Shown: in pieces, positions 40,427 through 49,686 of the stretch | Position numbering within the stretch: position 1 is the first letter of the stretch | Layout: each line of letters opens with the position of its first letter | Source: an uncultured Pelagibacteraceae bacterium | GTDB taxonomy: Bacteria > Pseudomonadota > Alphaproteobacteria > Pelagibacterales > Pelagibacteraceae | DNA length: 64,000 nucleotides | Direction of reading: 5' to 3' | Assembly: GCA_902554135.1 (NCBI GenBank) | Contig: CACDNJ010000001.1 | Span: forward strand, 30,768-94,767 | The notes under the pieces: generated by a model | What the model saw: the letters and a program-made list of their open reading frames with translations, nothing else | The model's database searches: none | What the model was told of the DNA's origin: nothing | Position numbers and translations under genes: made by a program

Positions 40427-41806
40427 ATGACTGACGGATTAGATGCCTTAACTGTCATATTTACGGAATTTTACTACTGGATCACAGTAGTACTCATGTT
40501 TTTAATTCACGTGGGATTCTGTATGTATGAAGTAGGGGCTTCACGTTATAAACACCACCAACATACCTTAATGAAAAACACCATGCTGATACCTTTGGTA
40601 ACAGTGACTTGGTTTTTCTTTGGTTGGTGGATTTATTGGGCTTTCCCAACTGGACCAGGTATTGCACCGTCAATAATGACGGAGAGTTCTGGTTTAATTT
40701 TAGGTGGAGGATTTGGAGCAAATGATGTTGCAAACCCTATGAGCTCAATAATGGCGATAAACTTAAATGATCACATAAATGGAGTGTTCTGGGCTGCGTT
40801 CTTACTATTTTCTTGGACAGCAGCTTCAATCGTTTCAGGAGCAATAATTGAAAGAATTACAACTTTTGCATTTGGTATTTTAGCAATTGCAATAGGTTCA
40901 GTATTTTGGACAATCGATGCTGCCTGGGGCTGGCACTTTGATGGTTGGATGGTCAAACTTTTAGGTTATCATGATGCGTATGCATCAGGTGTAATCCACG
41001 CAGTTGCTGGAGGTTTTGCTTTAGGTGTGCTTGCTGTTTTAGGCCCACGTATTGGAAAATTTTCATCTAGCGGAGAACCAAGAAACATTGGACCAAGAAA
41101 CCCTTGGTTAGTTTCTATAGGACTGTTCTTAATTTATACAGGCTTCTGGGGATTCTACGCAGCGTGTAATATACCAATATTTGATCTTGGACCTGAGTAC
41201 GGAATGGAAGGAGTAACATTCTATACTGCAACCAACATTTATATAACACCAACAACGCTTAGTGGTGTAACCATGAACTTCTTAATGTCCTTAGCTGGCG
41301 GTTTGTTAGCAGGATATTGGATTTCAAAAGGCGATCCATTCTGGACTTATTCAAGTGGACTAGCTGGTATCATCACCGCTTCTGCGGGTAACGATCTTTA
41401 TCACCCAATACAATCAATGATTATTGCATCGATTGGAGTATGGGTTGCGTACAAAATGCATTACTGGGTTGAACGTAAGTTCAAAATTGATGATGCAGTT
41501 GGCGCAGTTGCCGTTCACGGATACGCAGGAGTTGTCGGACTTATAATATGCGGTTTCGTTCTATGGGGATATCCTTCATCAGGATATGGAGATGCTTACG
41601 CAGCGATCAACCCTATGGGAATGTTTATCGGAGCTATCATAATGTTCGGAGTTCTTGGTTTCTTACCAGGTTGGATCTTAGCTAAAATACTTCATGCATC
41701 AGGTAAATTACGTATACCTCGTGCAGTAGAGTTAGCTGGATTAGACTACAATATCATGGAGGCTGCTAAAAAAGATGAAAAAGCAGTTTCTTCATCAAGT
41801 AGATAG
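40427..41806 (+). CDS. amt: Ammonium/methylammonium transporter, Amt family
   Basis: Amt channel of 459 residues with about eleven membrane helices and no signal peptide. The twin-histidine pair is kept (H191 in SGVIHAVAGG, H364 in VAVHGYAG), as is an Asp near position 183. The segment aligned with E. coli FNAGS reads FYAACN, so the outer-site Ser appears replaced by Cys. A strong Shine-Dalgarno (GAGGAGGG) suggests high expression. Placement between mgs and gmaS suggests uptake of methylammonium or recapture of the ammonia released. Confidence 0.92.
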   Translation: MTDGLDALTVIFTEFYYWITVVLMFLIHVGFCMYEVGASRYKHHQHTLMKNTMLIPLVTVTWFFFGWWIYWAFPTGPGIAPSIMTESSGLILGGGFGANDVANPMSSIMAINLNDHINGVFWAAFLLFSWTAASIVSGAIIERITTFAFGILAIAIGSVFWTIDAAWGWHFDGWMVKLLGYHDAYASGVIHAVAGGFALGVLAVLGPRIGKFSSSGEPRNIGPRNPWLVSIGLFLIYTGFWGFYAACNIPIFDLGPEYGMEGVTFYTATNIYITPTTLSGVTMNFLMSLAGGLLAGYWISKGDPFWTYSSGLAGIITASAGNDLYHPIQSMIIASIGVWVAYKMHYWVERKFKIDDAVGAVAVHGYAGVVGLIICGFVLWGYPSSGYGDAYAAINPMGMFIGAIIMFGVLGFLPGWILAKILHASGKLRIPRAVELAGLDYNIMEAAKKDEKAVSSSSR

Positions 41807-41822
41807 AAAGGAGAAATGACTT

Positions 41823-42068
41823 ATGGCTACATTAACTAATTGGGTAGAACATCTAACAACTGATGTTGACCCAGCGACGGATGGAATACAGGTTGCCGGG
41901 GAAATTTATCCTATGGTTGGAACCGAAGGATGGTTGCTTTTGATTGGTATCATTTTCTGGTTAGCATGGCATTTTGCAACTGGCTCTGGAGAGGCAGAGG
42001 AGCAAAGCAAGTTAGCTAAGAAATCACCGGGACCAAACGCTCATAAAAATAATATACCTGAGTGGTAA
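41823..42068 (+). CDS. Small single-helix membrane protein behind amt
   Basis: I do not recognise this 81-residue protein. An acidic N-terminus (about 1-34) precedes one membrane helix (about 36-52, WLLLIGIIFWLAWHFAT), and a charged tail ends in NNIPEW. It starts 16 bases after amt behind a GGAG and ends before a strong terminator, so it is the last gene of the amt transcript. A small Amt-associated subunit is a reasonable guess. Confidence 0.72.
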   Translation: MATLTNWVEHLTTDVDPATDGIQVAGEIYPMVGTEGWLLLIGIIFWLAWHFATGSGEAEEQSKLAKKSPGPNAHKNNIPEW

Positions 42069-42087
42069 TCTGAAATATTAAAAAATT

Positions 42088-42120
42088 GGGCGCTAATTTA
42101 TTTAGCGCCCTTTTTTATTT
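42088..42120 (+). terminator. Intrinsic terminator of the amt transcript
   Basis: A 9-bp perfect stem, GGGCGCTAA (42088-42096) with TTAGCGCCC (42102-42110) around a 5-base loop, is followed by TTTTTTATTT. It lies 19 bases after the stop of the 81-residue gene and is the clearest terminator in the window. The 47-residue ORF and gmaS lie beyond it on the same strand with no obvious promoter between. Confidence 0.93.
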
Positions 42121-42128
42121 TAAAGGTT

Positions 42129-42272
42129 ATGGAAAACGAAGATAAAAATAAAAATCAAAGACCATCTAGAATGATTAATATAGCTTTTCCCAAAGCTAAG
42201 TATGGTTTGTATATAGCTATATTTATTATTGCTATGGTTTTGTTAATACTTTACAGAGATTTAATATTATAA
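42129..42272 (+). CDS. 47-residue membrane peptide before gmaS
   Basis: A short ORF encodes a charged N-terminus (MENEDKNKNQRPSRMINIAF) followed by one helix (YIAIFIIAMVLLILY after residue 27) and RDLIL. It ends 12 bases before the gmaS ATG. I match it to no family. The charge pattern (basic-acidic head, then helix) is protein-like and it fills an otherwise empty gap, but no good Shine-Dalgarno is present. Confidence 0.45.
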   Translation: MENEDKNKNQRPSRMINIAFPKAKYGLYIAIFIIAMVLLILYRDLIL

Positions 42273-42284
42273 ATAATAAATTTT

Positions 42285-43610
42285 ATGGCTAAAGATTTAT
42301 CAAAAATAGCAAAACAAAAAAAAATTAAATATTTTTTAATTAGTTTTGTTGATTTATTTGGAGTTTTAAGATCAAAATTGGTTCCAACAGAAGCAATTAA
42401 AGATATGCAAACAAGCGGAGCAGGTTTTGCAGGTTTTGCTACATGGTTAGATATGACTCCAGCAGACTCAGATATGTTTGCTATTCCAGATCCTGAAAGC
42501 TTAATTCAACTTCCCTGGAATAAAGAAGTTGGTTGGTTGGCATCAGATCTGTGGATGGGAGGCAAGCCTGTTGAAGCATCACCAAGAGTAATGTTGAAAA
42601 AACAAATTAGCAGACTGTCTAAAAAAAATATGGTTTTAAAATCCGGTGTGGAATCAGAATACTTCTTAGTCAATTCTGAAGGAACCGCCATAGCAGATTT
42701 GCGAGATACACAATCCAAACCTTGTTATGACCAATCCGCATTAATGCGCCAATACTCTCTGATAAAAGAGATCTGTGATTCAATGATTAAATTAGGTTGG
42801 GGTCCTTATCAGAACGATCATGAGGATGCCAACGGTCAATTTGAAATGAATTGGAATTATAGTAACAGTCTAACTACAGCAGACCGCCACGTATTTTTTA
42901 AGTTTATGGTTAAAACAATCGCAGAAAAACATGGTTTAAGAGCAACTTTTATGCCTAAACCCTTTGAGAATCTAACCGGAAACGGTTGTCACGCACACGT
43001 ATCTTTATGGAGCGGGAATAAAAATTTATTTTTAGACAAAGGAGACAGGTTGGGACTCACAAAGTTAGCTTATAGTTTTTTAGGAGGTATTCTGTATTCT
43101 GCAGAAGCACTGAGTGCTTTTTTTAATCCTTCAATTAATAGCTATCGTAGAATAGATGCACCTGCTCCTACTTCAGGAGCATCTTGGTCACCAAGTAAAA
43201 TATCTTATACAGGAAACAATAGAACTCACATGATCAGAATACCGGATCCCGGACGTTTTGAATTACGTTTGATGGATGGATCGGCCAATCCATATCTTCT
43301 TCAAGCTGGAATTATAGCTTCAGGAATTGACGGAATGGAACAAAAACGTGATCCTGGTCAACCTTTATTTATTAATATGTATACGGAGGGAGACAAGTAT
43401 CCAAACTTAAAAAAACTTCCATCAAACTTAGAACAAGCTCTGGAACACCTTGGTAACAGCGAAGTTTTATTGTCAGCTTTTGGTAACAAAAATATAGAAA
43501 GTTATTTAAAACTAAAAGAGCAGGAATTGAAAGATTTCAATTCTAAAGAAAGCTTTTCAAAAAAAGATTCAATAACTGAATGGGAAAAACTAAACACTTT
43601 AGATTGTTAG
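42285..43610 (+). CDS. gmaS: Gamma-glutamylmethylamide synthetase
   Basis: Glutamine synthetase-like ligase of 441 residues that joins methylamine to glutamate with ATP. The N-terminus (KKIKYFLISFVDLFGVLRSKLVPTEAI in pieces) and GAGFAGFATWLDMTPADSDMFA are characteristic of GmaS/GlnT rather than assimilatory GlnA. Catalytic segments are ESEYFLV, YQNDHEDANGQFEMNW, GNGCHAHVSLW, NSYRRID and RFELRLMDGSANPYL. Rhizobial GlnT is the close alternative; the mgs and mgd neighbours favour GmaS. The stop interlocks with mgdD (TTAG, 43607-43610). Confidence 0.88.
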   Translation: MAKDLSKIAKQKKIKYFLISFVDLFGVLRSKLVPTEAIKDMQTSGAGFAGFATWLDMTPADSDMFAIPDPESLIQLPWNKEVGWLASDLWMGGKPVEASPRVMLKKQISRLSKKNMVLKSGVESEYFLVNSEGTAIADLRDTQSKPCYDQSALMRQYSLIKEICDSMIKLGWGPYQNDHEDANGQFEMNWNYSNSLTTADRHVFFKFMVKTIAEKHGLRATFMPKPFENLTGNGCHAHVSLWSGNKNLFLDKGDRLGLTKLAYSFLGGILYSAEALSAFFNPSINSYRRIDAPAPTSGASWSPSKISYTGNNRTHMIRIPDPGRFELRLMDGSANPYLLQAGIIASGIDGMEQKRDPGQPLFINMYTEGDKYPNLKKLPSNLEQALEHLGNSEVLLSAFGNKNIESYLKLKEQELKDFNSKESFSKKDSITEWEKLNTLDC

Positions 43611-44200
43611 ATCCCAGTGTATCCAAATTCTAAGGCAGCATCAGTAACATGATGATAAAATGTTTCACCAAAACTTCTTAAGGCTAACAAATTGAATGTG
43701 TCCGGATTATTATTAACACAATCAACCACTATAGTAATTCCATTAAAAACTGTTCCGGCACAATTATTTACTTGAATCTCGTTAATATTAATCGGACATC
43801 CTTTTTTTAAAACTTCCTTTGCTTGAAGACCTTTTATTTGTATTACAGCTCTTGAGTGCGAAATATCCGTAACGGCAAAATTTTCATTATCACACTTATC
43901 TTTAATACTGCTAACGATATTTTTTTTACTGGATATAATTAGCCAAGTTCTTGGAGCATTCCAGAGAACTCTTGTTTCTTTATTCATTGTTGCTTTTGGA
44001 CTTTCTAAAGGCAGATCTAAATCTCCTATCTTAATAGTACTAGGTTGAATTTTTGATTTTTTATATTGAACCAATTGAATTATTTTTAAATTTTTTACTT
44101 CAGAAATTTGAAGTAAATTTTTTATATCTTTTTTATGATAATTTCCAAAACGACCTTTTTTGTGAATATGTTCTAGGGAAGTTACAGTTACAGTTGTCAT
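43607..44200 (-). CDS. mgdD: N-methylglutamate dehydrogenase subunit D (SoxG-like)
   Basis: Gamma subunit of the heterotetrameric sarcosine-oxidase type, 197 residues, with a degenerate GcvT-like fold. NKETRVLWNAPRTWLIIS and DISHSRAVIQIKG are recognisable, ending with RSFGETFYHHVTDAALEFGY. It overlaps mgdC by four bases and is the last gene of mgdABCD. By sequence alone it could belong to sarcosine oxidase; the adjacent gmaS and mgsABC favour the N-methylglutamate enzyme. Confidence 0.83.
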   Translation of the reverse strand: MTTVTVTSLEHIHKKGRFGNYHKKDIKNLLQISEVKNLKIIQLVQYKKSKIQPSTIKIGDLDLPLESPKATMNKETRVLWNAPRTWLIISSKKNIVSSIKDKCDNENFAVTDISHSRAVIQIKGLQAKEVLKKGCPININEIQVNNCAGTVFNGITIVVDCVNNNPDTFNLLALRSFGETFYHHVTDAALEFGYTGI

Positions 44201-47193
44201 GATCTTACCCTTTCTCCTTTAGGATCAACATAATGTGAAGAAACTATTTCTACCTCGATACTTTTGTTTTTTAATGGTGAAAGGGCGTAAAGCTTTTCTC
44301 CTATTCTTTTTTTTCCTTCTTTAATAATAGCTAAAGAAAAAGGATTGTTATATTCAACACTCCAACAAGAAGCTGATATGTGCCCAAGTTTTGGGTTGGG
44401 TAAGGCAGCATTTTTATCTTTAACTAAATGGGATCCTTCTGGGATCATAGTTTTTTTATCTACAGGTATTACGCCAACAATTTTTTCTCTATCGGGGTTT
44501 AAAAATGCCTCTCTATTTAAAGATCTTTTTCCAACAAAATCTTTTTTCTTGCTTAACATGCCTTCAAGAGAAAGGTCAGCCGGAATTGTTCTTCCATCAA
44601 TTTCTGATCCTGCCACGTGCCCCATCTCTATTCTTAATGTTGAAAGAGCTTCTGTACCGTACGGCTGTATGCCCATGGTTTTTCCTAATTCCATTATTTT
44701 TTTCCACATAAAAATTCCATGATCGGATTCAACGTTAATTTCGTAAGCTAATTCACCAGAAAATGAAATTCTAAAAATTCTTGCTGGAACTTGGAATAAT
44801 TTTTCCTCTTTGAATCCCATAAATGGAAGGCCTTCATTGGAAACATCTATTTTAGGAAAAAGTTTTTTTAATAATTCTCTTGATTTAGGACCAGCTACTG
44901 CCGCTCCTGCCCATTGTTCAGTTGTTGATAAGACATTTACATTTAATTCAGGCCAAACCACTTGTAAATAATATTCTAAATGTGCCAAAACATTTACTGC
45001 TTGCGCGGTTGTTGTCGTCATATGAAAATGATTTTCCGAAATTCTAGTTGTTGTTCCATCATCAAAAACAATTCCGTCTTCTCTTAACATCACGCCATAT
45101 CTTGCTTTTCCAACTGGGAGCTTCATCCAAGCATTTGTGTAAACTCTATTTAAAAATTCTGCTGAATCAGGACCTTTTATGTCTATTTTACCTAACGAAG
45201 TAACATCGCAAATTCCAACATTTTTTCTTACATTTGTGGCTTCTCGTTTTGCAGCATCCTGTAAAGTTTCATTTCCCTGTTTGTAATAACGAGGTCTTAA
45301 CCAAAGGCCAGCATCAACAAATACCGCATTATTTTTTTCATGCCAAGAATGCATCGGAGATTTTCTTGTGGGTCGGTAATGTTTTCCTACTTCTCTTCCT
45401 ACAATTGTTCCAATTGTAACCGGCGTATAAGGAGGTCTAAAAGTAGTATGTCCAACTTCAGGTACAATTTTATTCTCTATATTTGAAACTAATTGCAATC
45501 CATTTAAGTTACTTGTTTTTCCTTGATCTGTGGCCATACCAAGCGTTGTATACCTCTTTACATGTTCAATAGATCTAAATCCTTCCCTTATAGCTAGTTC
45601 TATATCAGAAACGTAAACATCATTTTGAAAATCCACACATCTTTTGTGGTTTTGTTTTTCTGGTAACGGCATACACCAAAATTTTTCATGATTACCATAG
45701 CTTTTTTCATTAGACGTCGGAGGATCGATTTTTATATCTTTTTTAGTTAGCTTGTTTGATACCTCAAATCCCTTATTGAAACCATCCTCTAATGATTTTT
45801 TCAAAGTAAAAGATCCGTTCGCAGATCCCACTGCAGTTTCATTTTGACGTGATTGATTAGGTATAAATGCACTAATCATCTCATCAAATTTTAATTTATT
45901 TCCAGATTGTGATGATAGATGTACCGTAGGAGTCCAATTTCCTGAAACACACACGCAGTCACAAGGAATATTTTCTAAATTCTCATAACCAGATTTATCA
46001 TTATTTAATTTACCGACTACAGCTGAGTTTACTCTCAAATAACCTTTTGTATTGGCTACTGCATGAGAAAATTTAATAGCGATATCCAAATCTTTTGCTT
46101 CTTTGACTACTGTACTTTCTGAATCTTTTCTAACATCAATAACTAATGGATTAACTCCATTTTTTTTAAACTCTATTGCTGTGTCATAAGCACTATCATT
46201 GTTAGTAAAAATAATTGGTTTTTTTCCAACTAAAACACCGTATTTTTTTATATATTCTTTTGCTGCTGACGCTAATAGTATTCCTGGTCTATCATTATTT
46301 CCAAAAACCAAAGGTCGTTCTATCGATCCTGTTGAGACCACAACCTCTTTTGCTCTTATGTACCAAAGTTTTTGTCTCGGCGTATATTTATTTGGAGATT
46401 CAATATGATCCTTTGTTCTTTCAAACATCACCATCATGTTATGATCGTAATATCCAAAAACTTGCGATCTGCTTTTAACAACTACATTAGGCATTGATTT
46501 TAGTTGTTCTATTGTTTCATCAGCCCATTCCTTTCCTGTTTTATTTCCAATAGTGACTTGATCAGTAAGCAGACTTCCTCCAAATTTTGATTTGTCTTCT
46601 GCCAAAATAACCCGTGCTCCATTTTTTGCTGCAGCCAAAGCACTTGCTAGTCCAGAAGGACCTGAACCTACGATCAAAACATCGCAATGTTCAAACTTGT
46701 GTTCATATCTGTCAGGATCTGGTTTTAAAGGAGCCACACCTAAACCAGCAGCTTTTCTTATAATAGGTTCATAAATTTTATGCCAAAAGCTTTTTGGCCA
46801 CATAAAAGTTTTGTAATAAAATCCAGCTGGAAAAAATTTACTTAAAAAATTGTTTATTGCTCCGAAGTCGAAAGATACAGATGGCCAACAATTCTGGCTT
46901 TTTGCAACTAATCCTTCAACTAATTCAACTTCTGTTGCAACGGCATTAGGTTCAGTTTTTGCTCCGTCATACAATTGAACTTTAGCATTAGGCTCATCTT
47001 CTTTAGACCCTATAAAACCTCTTGGTCTATGATACTTAAAACTACGACCAACCAAATGAATTCCGTTTGCTAACAAAGCCGATGCTAACGTATCACCTTC
47101 ATACCCAAAGTATTTTTTTCCGTTGAATTTAAATGAAATACTTTTTTTTCTATTGATATAACCTTCTTTATCTAATCTATATTTTTGTGTCAT
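44197..47193 (-). CDS. mgdC: N-methylglutamate dehydrogenase subunit C (SoxA-like)
   Basis: Large subunit of 998 residues. In order it has a fer2-like N-terminal domain without the iron-sulfur cysteines (about 15-100, FKFNGKKYFGYEGDTLASALLANG), an NAD-binding Rossmann domain (VLIVGSGPSGLASALAAAKNG, about 173-195), a bridging domain, and a C-terminal GcvT-type domain of about 370 residues that receives the methyl carbon on tetrahydrofolate. The reaction yields glutamate and methylene-THF or formaldehyde. It follows mgdB by seven bases. Sarcosine oxidase alpha is the close alternative. Confidence 0.87.
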   Translation of the reverse strand: MTQKYRLDKEGYINRKKSISFKFNGKKYFGYEGDTLASALLANGIHLVGRSFKYHRPRGFIGSKEDEPNAKVQLYDGAKTEPNAVATEVELVEGLVAKSQNCWPSVSFDFGAINNFLSKFFPAGFYYKTFMWPKSFWHKIYEPIIRKAAGLGVAPLKPDPDRYEHKFEHCDVLIVGSGPSGLASALAAAKNGARVILAEDKSKFGGSLLTDQVTIGNKTGKEWADETIEQLKSMPNVVVKSRSQVFGYYDHNMMVMFERTKDHIESPNKYTPRQKLWYIRAKEVVVSTGSIERPLVFGNNDRPGILLASAAKEYIKKYGVLVGKKPIIFTNNDSAYDTAIEFKKNGVNPLVIDVRKDSESTVVKEAKDLDIAIKFSHAVANTKGYLRVNSAVVGKLNNDKSGYENLENIPCDCVCVSGNWTPTVHLSSQSGNKLKFDEMISAFIPNQSRQNETAVGSANGSFTLKKSLEDGFNKGFEVSNKLTKKDIKIDPPTSNEKSYGNHEKFWCMPLPEKQNHKRCVDFQNDVYVSDIELAIREGFRSIEHVKRYTTLGMATDQGKTSNLNGLQLVSNIENKIVPEVGHTTFRPPYTPVTIGTIVGREVGKHYRPTRKSPMHSWHEKNNAVFVDAGLWLRPRYYKQGNETLQDAAKREATNVRKNVGICDVTSLGKIDIKGPDSAEFLNRVYTNAWMKLPVGKARYGVMLREDGIVFDDGTTTRISENHFHMTTTTAQAVNVLAHLEYYLQVVWPELNVNVLSTTEQWAGAAVAGPKSRELLKKLFPKIDVSNEGLPFMGFKEEKLFQVPARIFRISFSGELAYEINVESDHGIFMWKKIMELGKTMGIQPYGTEALSTLRIEMGHVAGSEIDGRTIPADLSLEGMLSKKKDFVGKRSLNREAFLNPDREKIVGVIPVDKKTMIPEGSHLVKDKNAALPNPKLGHISASCWSVEYNNPFSLAIIKEGKKRIGEKLYALSPLKNKSIEVEIVSSHYVDPKGERVRS

Positions 47194-47200
47194 AAAAAGA

Positions 47201-47467
47201 TTATAATTCCTCAGTTAATTTGGCTGTTTTAAAAATTTCATGACTTGATGTGTCTCTTAAGACTTTAAACCACTGTCTACATCCAGCTACATGATGCCAT
47301 AATTCCGAGTGTTTACCCCTTGGATTATCTCTAAAATAAATAAAATTATCCCAATCTTTATCTGAAACTTCTTTTCCTAGTTCTGGTCTTTTTGCATTTA
47401 AGTCTCCCCCGTAAGAAAATTCATTTTGTGATCTTAATCCGCAATGAGGGCATTTAATTTCTAACAT
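47201..47467 (-). CDS. mgdB: N-methylglutamate dehydrogenase subunit B (SoxD-like)
   Basis: Small delta subunit of 88 residues. It binds zinc in this family; C6 and C9 (IKCPHCGLRS), H59 and C63 (WHHVAGCRQWF) are the expected ligands. The middle has the conserved FIYFRDNPRGKHSELW. It fits tightly between mgdA (three bases) and mgdC (seven bases). Confidence 0.9.
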   Translation of the reverse strand: MLEIKCPHCGLRSQNEFSYGGDLNAKRPELGKEVSDKDWDNFIYFRDNPRGKHSELWHHVAGCRQWFKVLRDTSSHEIFKTAKLTEEL

Positions 47468-47470
47468 TTA

Positions 47471-48727
47471 TTATCCTATCCAAGTTTTTGTTCCCAAGCC
47501 TTTTTCATCAATAAGATGGCCTGTATTAAATCTATTAAGCCTATATTTTGAACTTAGTTCATGAACTTCATCTTTTGCAATTGTGTAGGCAAAAGTCCAT
47601 CCAGAAACCGGTGTTGCTTTAAATCCTCCGTAACACCATCCACAATTTAAATAAACACCATCAATATGAGTTTTGTCGATGATAGGGGAACCATCCATAG
47701 ACATATCCATGATACCACCCCATGTTCTTAACATTTTTAATCTACTTAAATTAGGAAACATAGCTACACCTTCTGTTAAAACATGTTGAAGGGTAGGGAG
47801 ATTTCCTCTTTGGGCATAACTATTATAACCGTCTAAATCTCCACCCATAACCATTTCACCTTTGTCAGATTGACTACAATAAAAATGACCAGCACCAAAA
47901 GTTACTACATGGTCAAGAAAAGGTTTTACCGGTTCCGAAACACAAGCTTGAAGAACATGAGACTCTATAGGTAATTTCATATTTAATTTTTCAGCCAGCA
48001 ACGATGTGCTTCCCGCAACACACAATCCAACTTTTTTTGTTTTAATACTTCCTCTAGAAGTTTGAACGCCTTGCAGTTTTCCATTTTGAACATCAAAGCC
48101 TGTAACTTCGCAGTGTTGGATGATATCTACACCCATAGAATCAGCTTGTCTTGCGTAACCCCATGCTACAGCATCGTGTCTTGCTGTTCCTCCTCTTGGC
48201 TGCATCAATCCTCCAAAAATTGGAAAACGTGCTGACTCAGAAAAATCTGCAAATGGAATCATCTTTTTCAATTGATCTCTTCCTAACATAACGGCATCAA
48301 TACCATTCAATCTCATCGAATTACCTCTACGATAAAACACATTCATTTGTGCATCTGAATGTGCAAGATTAATAATTCCTCTAGGCGAGTACATTACATT
48401 ATAGTTTAATTCCTGGGACAGGTTTTCCCACATTTTCATTCCATGCTCATAAAAAAGGCCGTTAGGATCAAACATGTAATTGGATCTAAGAATTGTTGTA
48501 TTTCTTCCAACATTTCCTCCTCCCAACCATCCTTTTTCTAATACAGCAATATTGGTAATCTTATGTTCTTTGGCCAAGTAATATGCAGTAGCGAGACCGT
48601 GTCCACCAGCTCCTATAATTACGACATCATATTCTTTTTTGGGTTCAGAATCTTTCCATGCAACCTCCCAGTCTTTATGGTTGCTAAATGCATTTTTAAT
48701 TAAACTGAAAATAGAATACTTTTGCAT
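47471..48727 (-). CDS. mgdA: N-methylglutamate dehydrogenase subunit A (SoxB-like)
   Basis: FAD/FMN-binding beta subunit of 418 residues that oxidises the N-methyl group. The FAD motif is DVVIIGAGGHGLATAYYLAKEH (about 33-55); GWLGGGNVGRNTTILRSNYM is the flavin-attachment region of heterotetrameric sarcosine oxidases, and LNCGWCYGGFKATPVSG closes the protein. It is the first gene of mgdABCD on the minus strand and is divergent from the EamA permease across 98 bases. Electrons probably pass to a respiratory acceptor. Confidence 0.9.
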   Translation of the reverse strand: MQKYSIFSLIKNAFSNHKDWEVAWKDSEPKKEYDVVIIGAGGHGLATAYYLAKEHKITNIAVLEKGWLGGGNVGRNTTILRSNYMFDPNGLFYEHGMKMWENLSQELNYNVMYSPRGIINLAHSDAQMNVFYRRGNSMRLNGIDAVMLGRDQLKKMIPFADFSESARFPIFGGLMQPRGGTARHDAVAWGYARQADSMGVDIIQHCEVTGFDVQNGKLQGVQTSRGSIKTKKVGLCVAGSTSLLAEKLNMKLPIESHVLQACVSEPVKPFLDHVVTFGAGHFYCSQSDKGEMVMGGDLDGYNSYAQRGNLPTLQHVLTEGVAMFPNLSRLKMLRTWGGIMDMSMDGSPIIDKTHIDGVYLNCGWCYGGFKATPVSGWTFAYTIAKDEVHELSSKYRLNRFNTGHLIDEKGLGTKTWIG

Positions 48728-48825
48728 ACAATTAATCTTATATAACCCTAGTAAATTGTAAAAGACCTTAATTACGACCGTCTTTTTTAACTAAACAAAG
48801 AGGATAAAAAGTCTACAATCTAATA

Positions 48826-49686
48826 ATGGATATAAATGTATTCCTAGCAGTTATTTTTGCAGCCTTTCTACATGCATTGTGGAATAGCATGGTTAAATCT
48901 CACAACGATAAGCATGTGGCCGTTGCTGCAATTGTTTTGGGGCACGTTCCTGCGTCTATAGTTATTATTTTTTTGGTACCAATGCCTACCATAGAGAGCG
49001 TACCCTACATTATAGCAAGCGCAATCATCCATCAGGGCTATCAATGGTTTTTGCTTACAGCTTACAGGTATGGAGATTATACAAGAGTTTATCCTATTGC
49101 GCGTGGAACAGGACCCGTAGTTGTTACAATTGTTTTACTATTATTTTTTGGAGTGAAACTAAGCATTTATGAATTATTAGGTATAATTATAATTTCTCTT
49201 GGAATCTTAAGTATAAGTACTCAAGATCGGCATTCGTTTTTTCCATGGATAGCACGTAAAAATGCCAAGGCAATTACTTTTGCTTTATTGACCGGATTAT
49301 TCATTGGAGGATACTCCATAGTTGATGGTTATGGAGCAAGAGCTAGTTTTTCTCCTTTGAGCTTTATGGGTTGGTCATTTGTTGTTAATGCTTTACTTTT
49401 TCCGATGCTTTTAAAAATTATGAACAAACCAGATGTTGTTAAAAGAGTTTTTAGTGAAGCTAAATTATTATTTTGGTTTGGCGGAACTATCTCATATATA
49501 GTTTATGGAATTGTTGTATGGGGATTTACTCAGGCCCCTATACCTTTGGTTAGCGCTTTGAGAGAAACAAGCGTAATCATAGCTCTCTTAATTGGAACAG
49601 TCTTTCTTAAAGAACGTTTTACAATTCTTAAAACTTTATCTGTTTTGATTATTTTTTCAGGTGTTGTTCTACTTAAATTTTTTTAA
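48826..49686 (+). CDS. EamA/DMT-family permease
   Basis: Membrane protein of 286 residues with about ten helices in two EamA repeats (about 1-130 and 150-286), as in drug/metabolite transporters. [13 protein letters not shown] opens it, and the second repeat ends with [26 protein letters not shown]. Position between mgdA and fhs suggests export or uptake of a metabolite of the methylamine or C1 pathway, without direct evidence. The stop interlocks with fhs (TTAA at 49683-49686). Confidence 0.85.
   Translation: MDINVFLAVIFAAFLHALWNSMVKSHNDKHVAVAAIVLGHVPASIVIIFLVPMPTIESVPYIIASAIIHQGYQWFLLTAYRYGDYTRVYPIARGTGPVVVTIVLLLFFGVKLSIYELLGIIIISLGILSISTQDRHSFFPWIARKNAKAITFALLTGLFIGGYSIVDGYGARASFSPLSFMGWSFVVNALLFPMLLKIMNKPDVVKRVFSEAKLLFWFGGTISYIVYGIVVWGFTQAPIPLVSALRETSVIIALLIGTVFLKERFTILKTLSVLIIFSGVVLLKFF

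Noticed and set aside
44345..44722. 125-codon plus-strand frame inside mgdC
   Set aside because: Antisense to the conserved GcvT domain; composition typical of a shadow.
43607..48727. Heterotetrameric sarcosine oxidase (soxBDAG) as the function of the four-gene operon
   Set aside because: Sequence alone fits, but gmaS directly opposite and mgsABC nearby make N-methylglutamate dehydrogenase the better reading; kept as an alternative.
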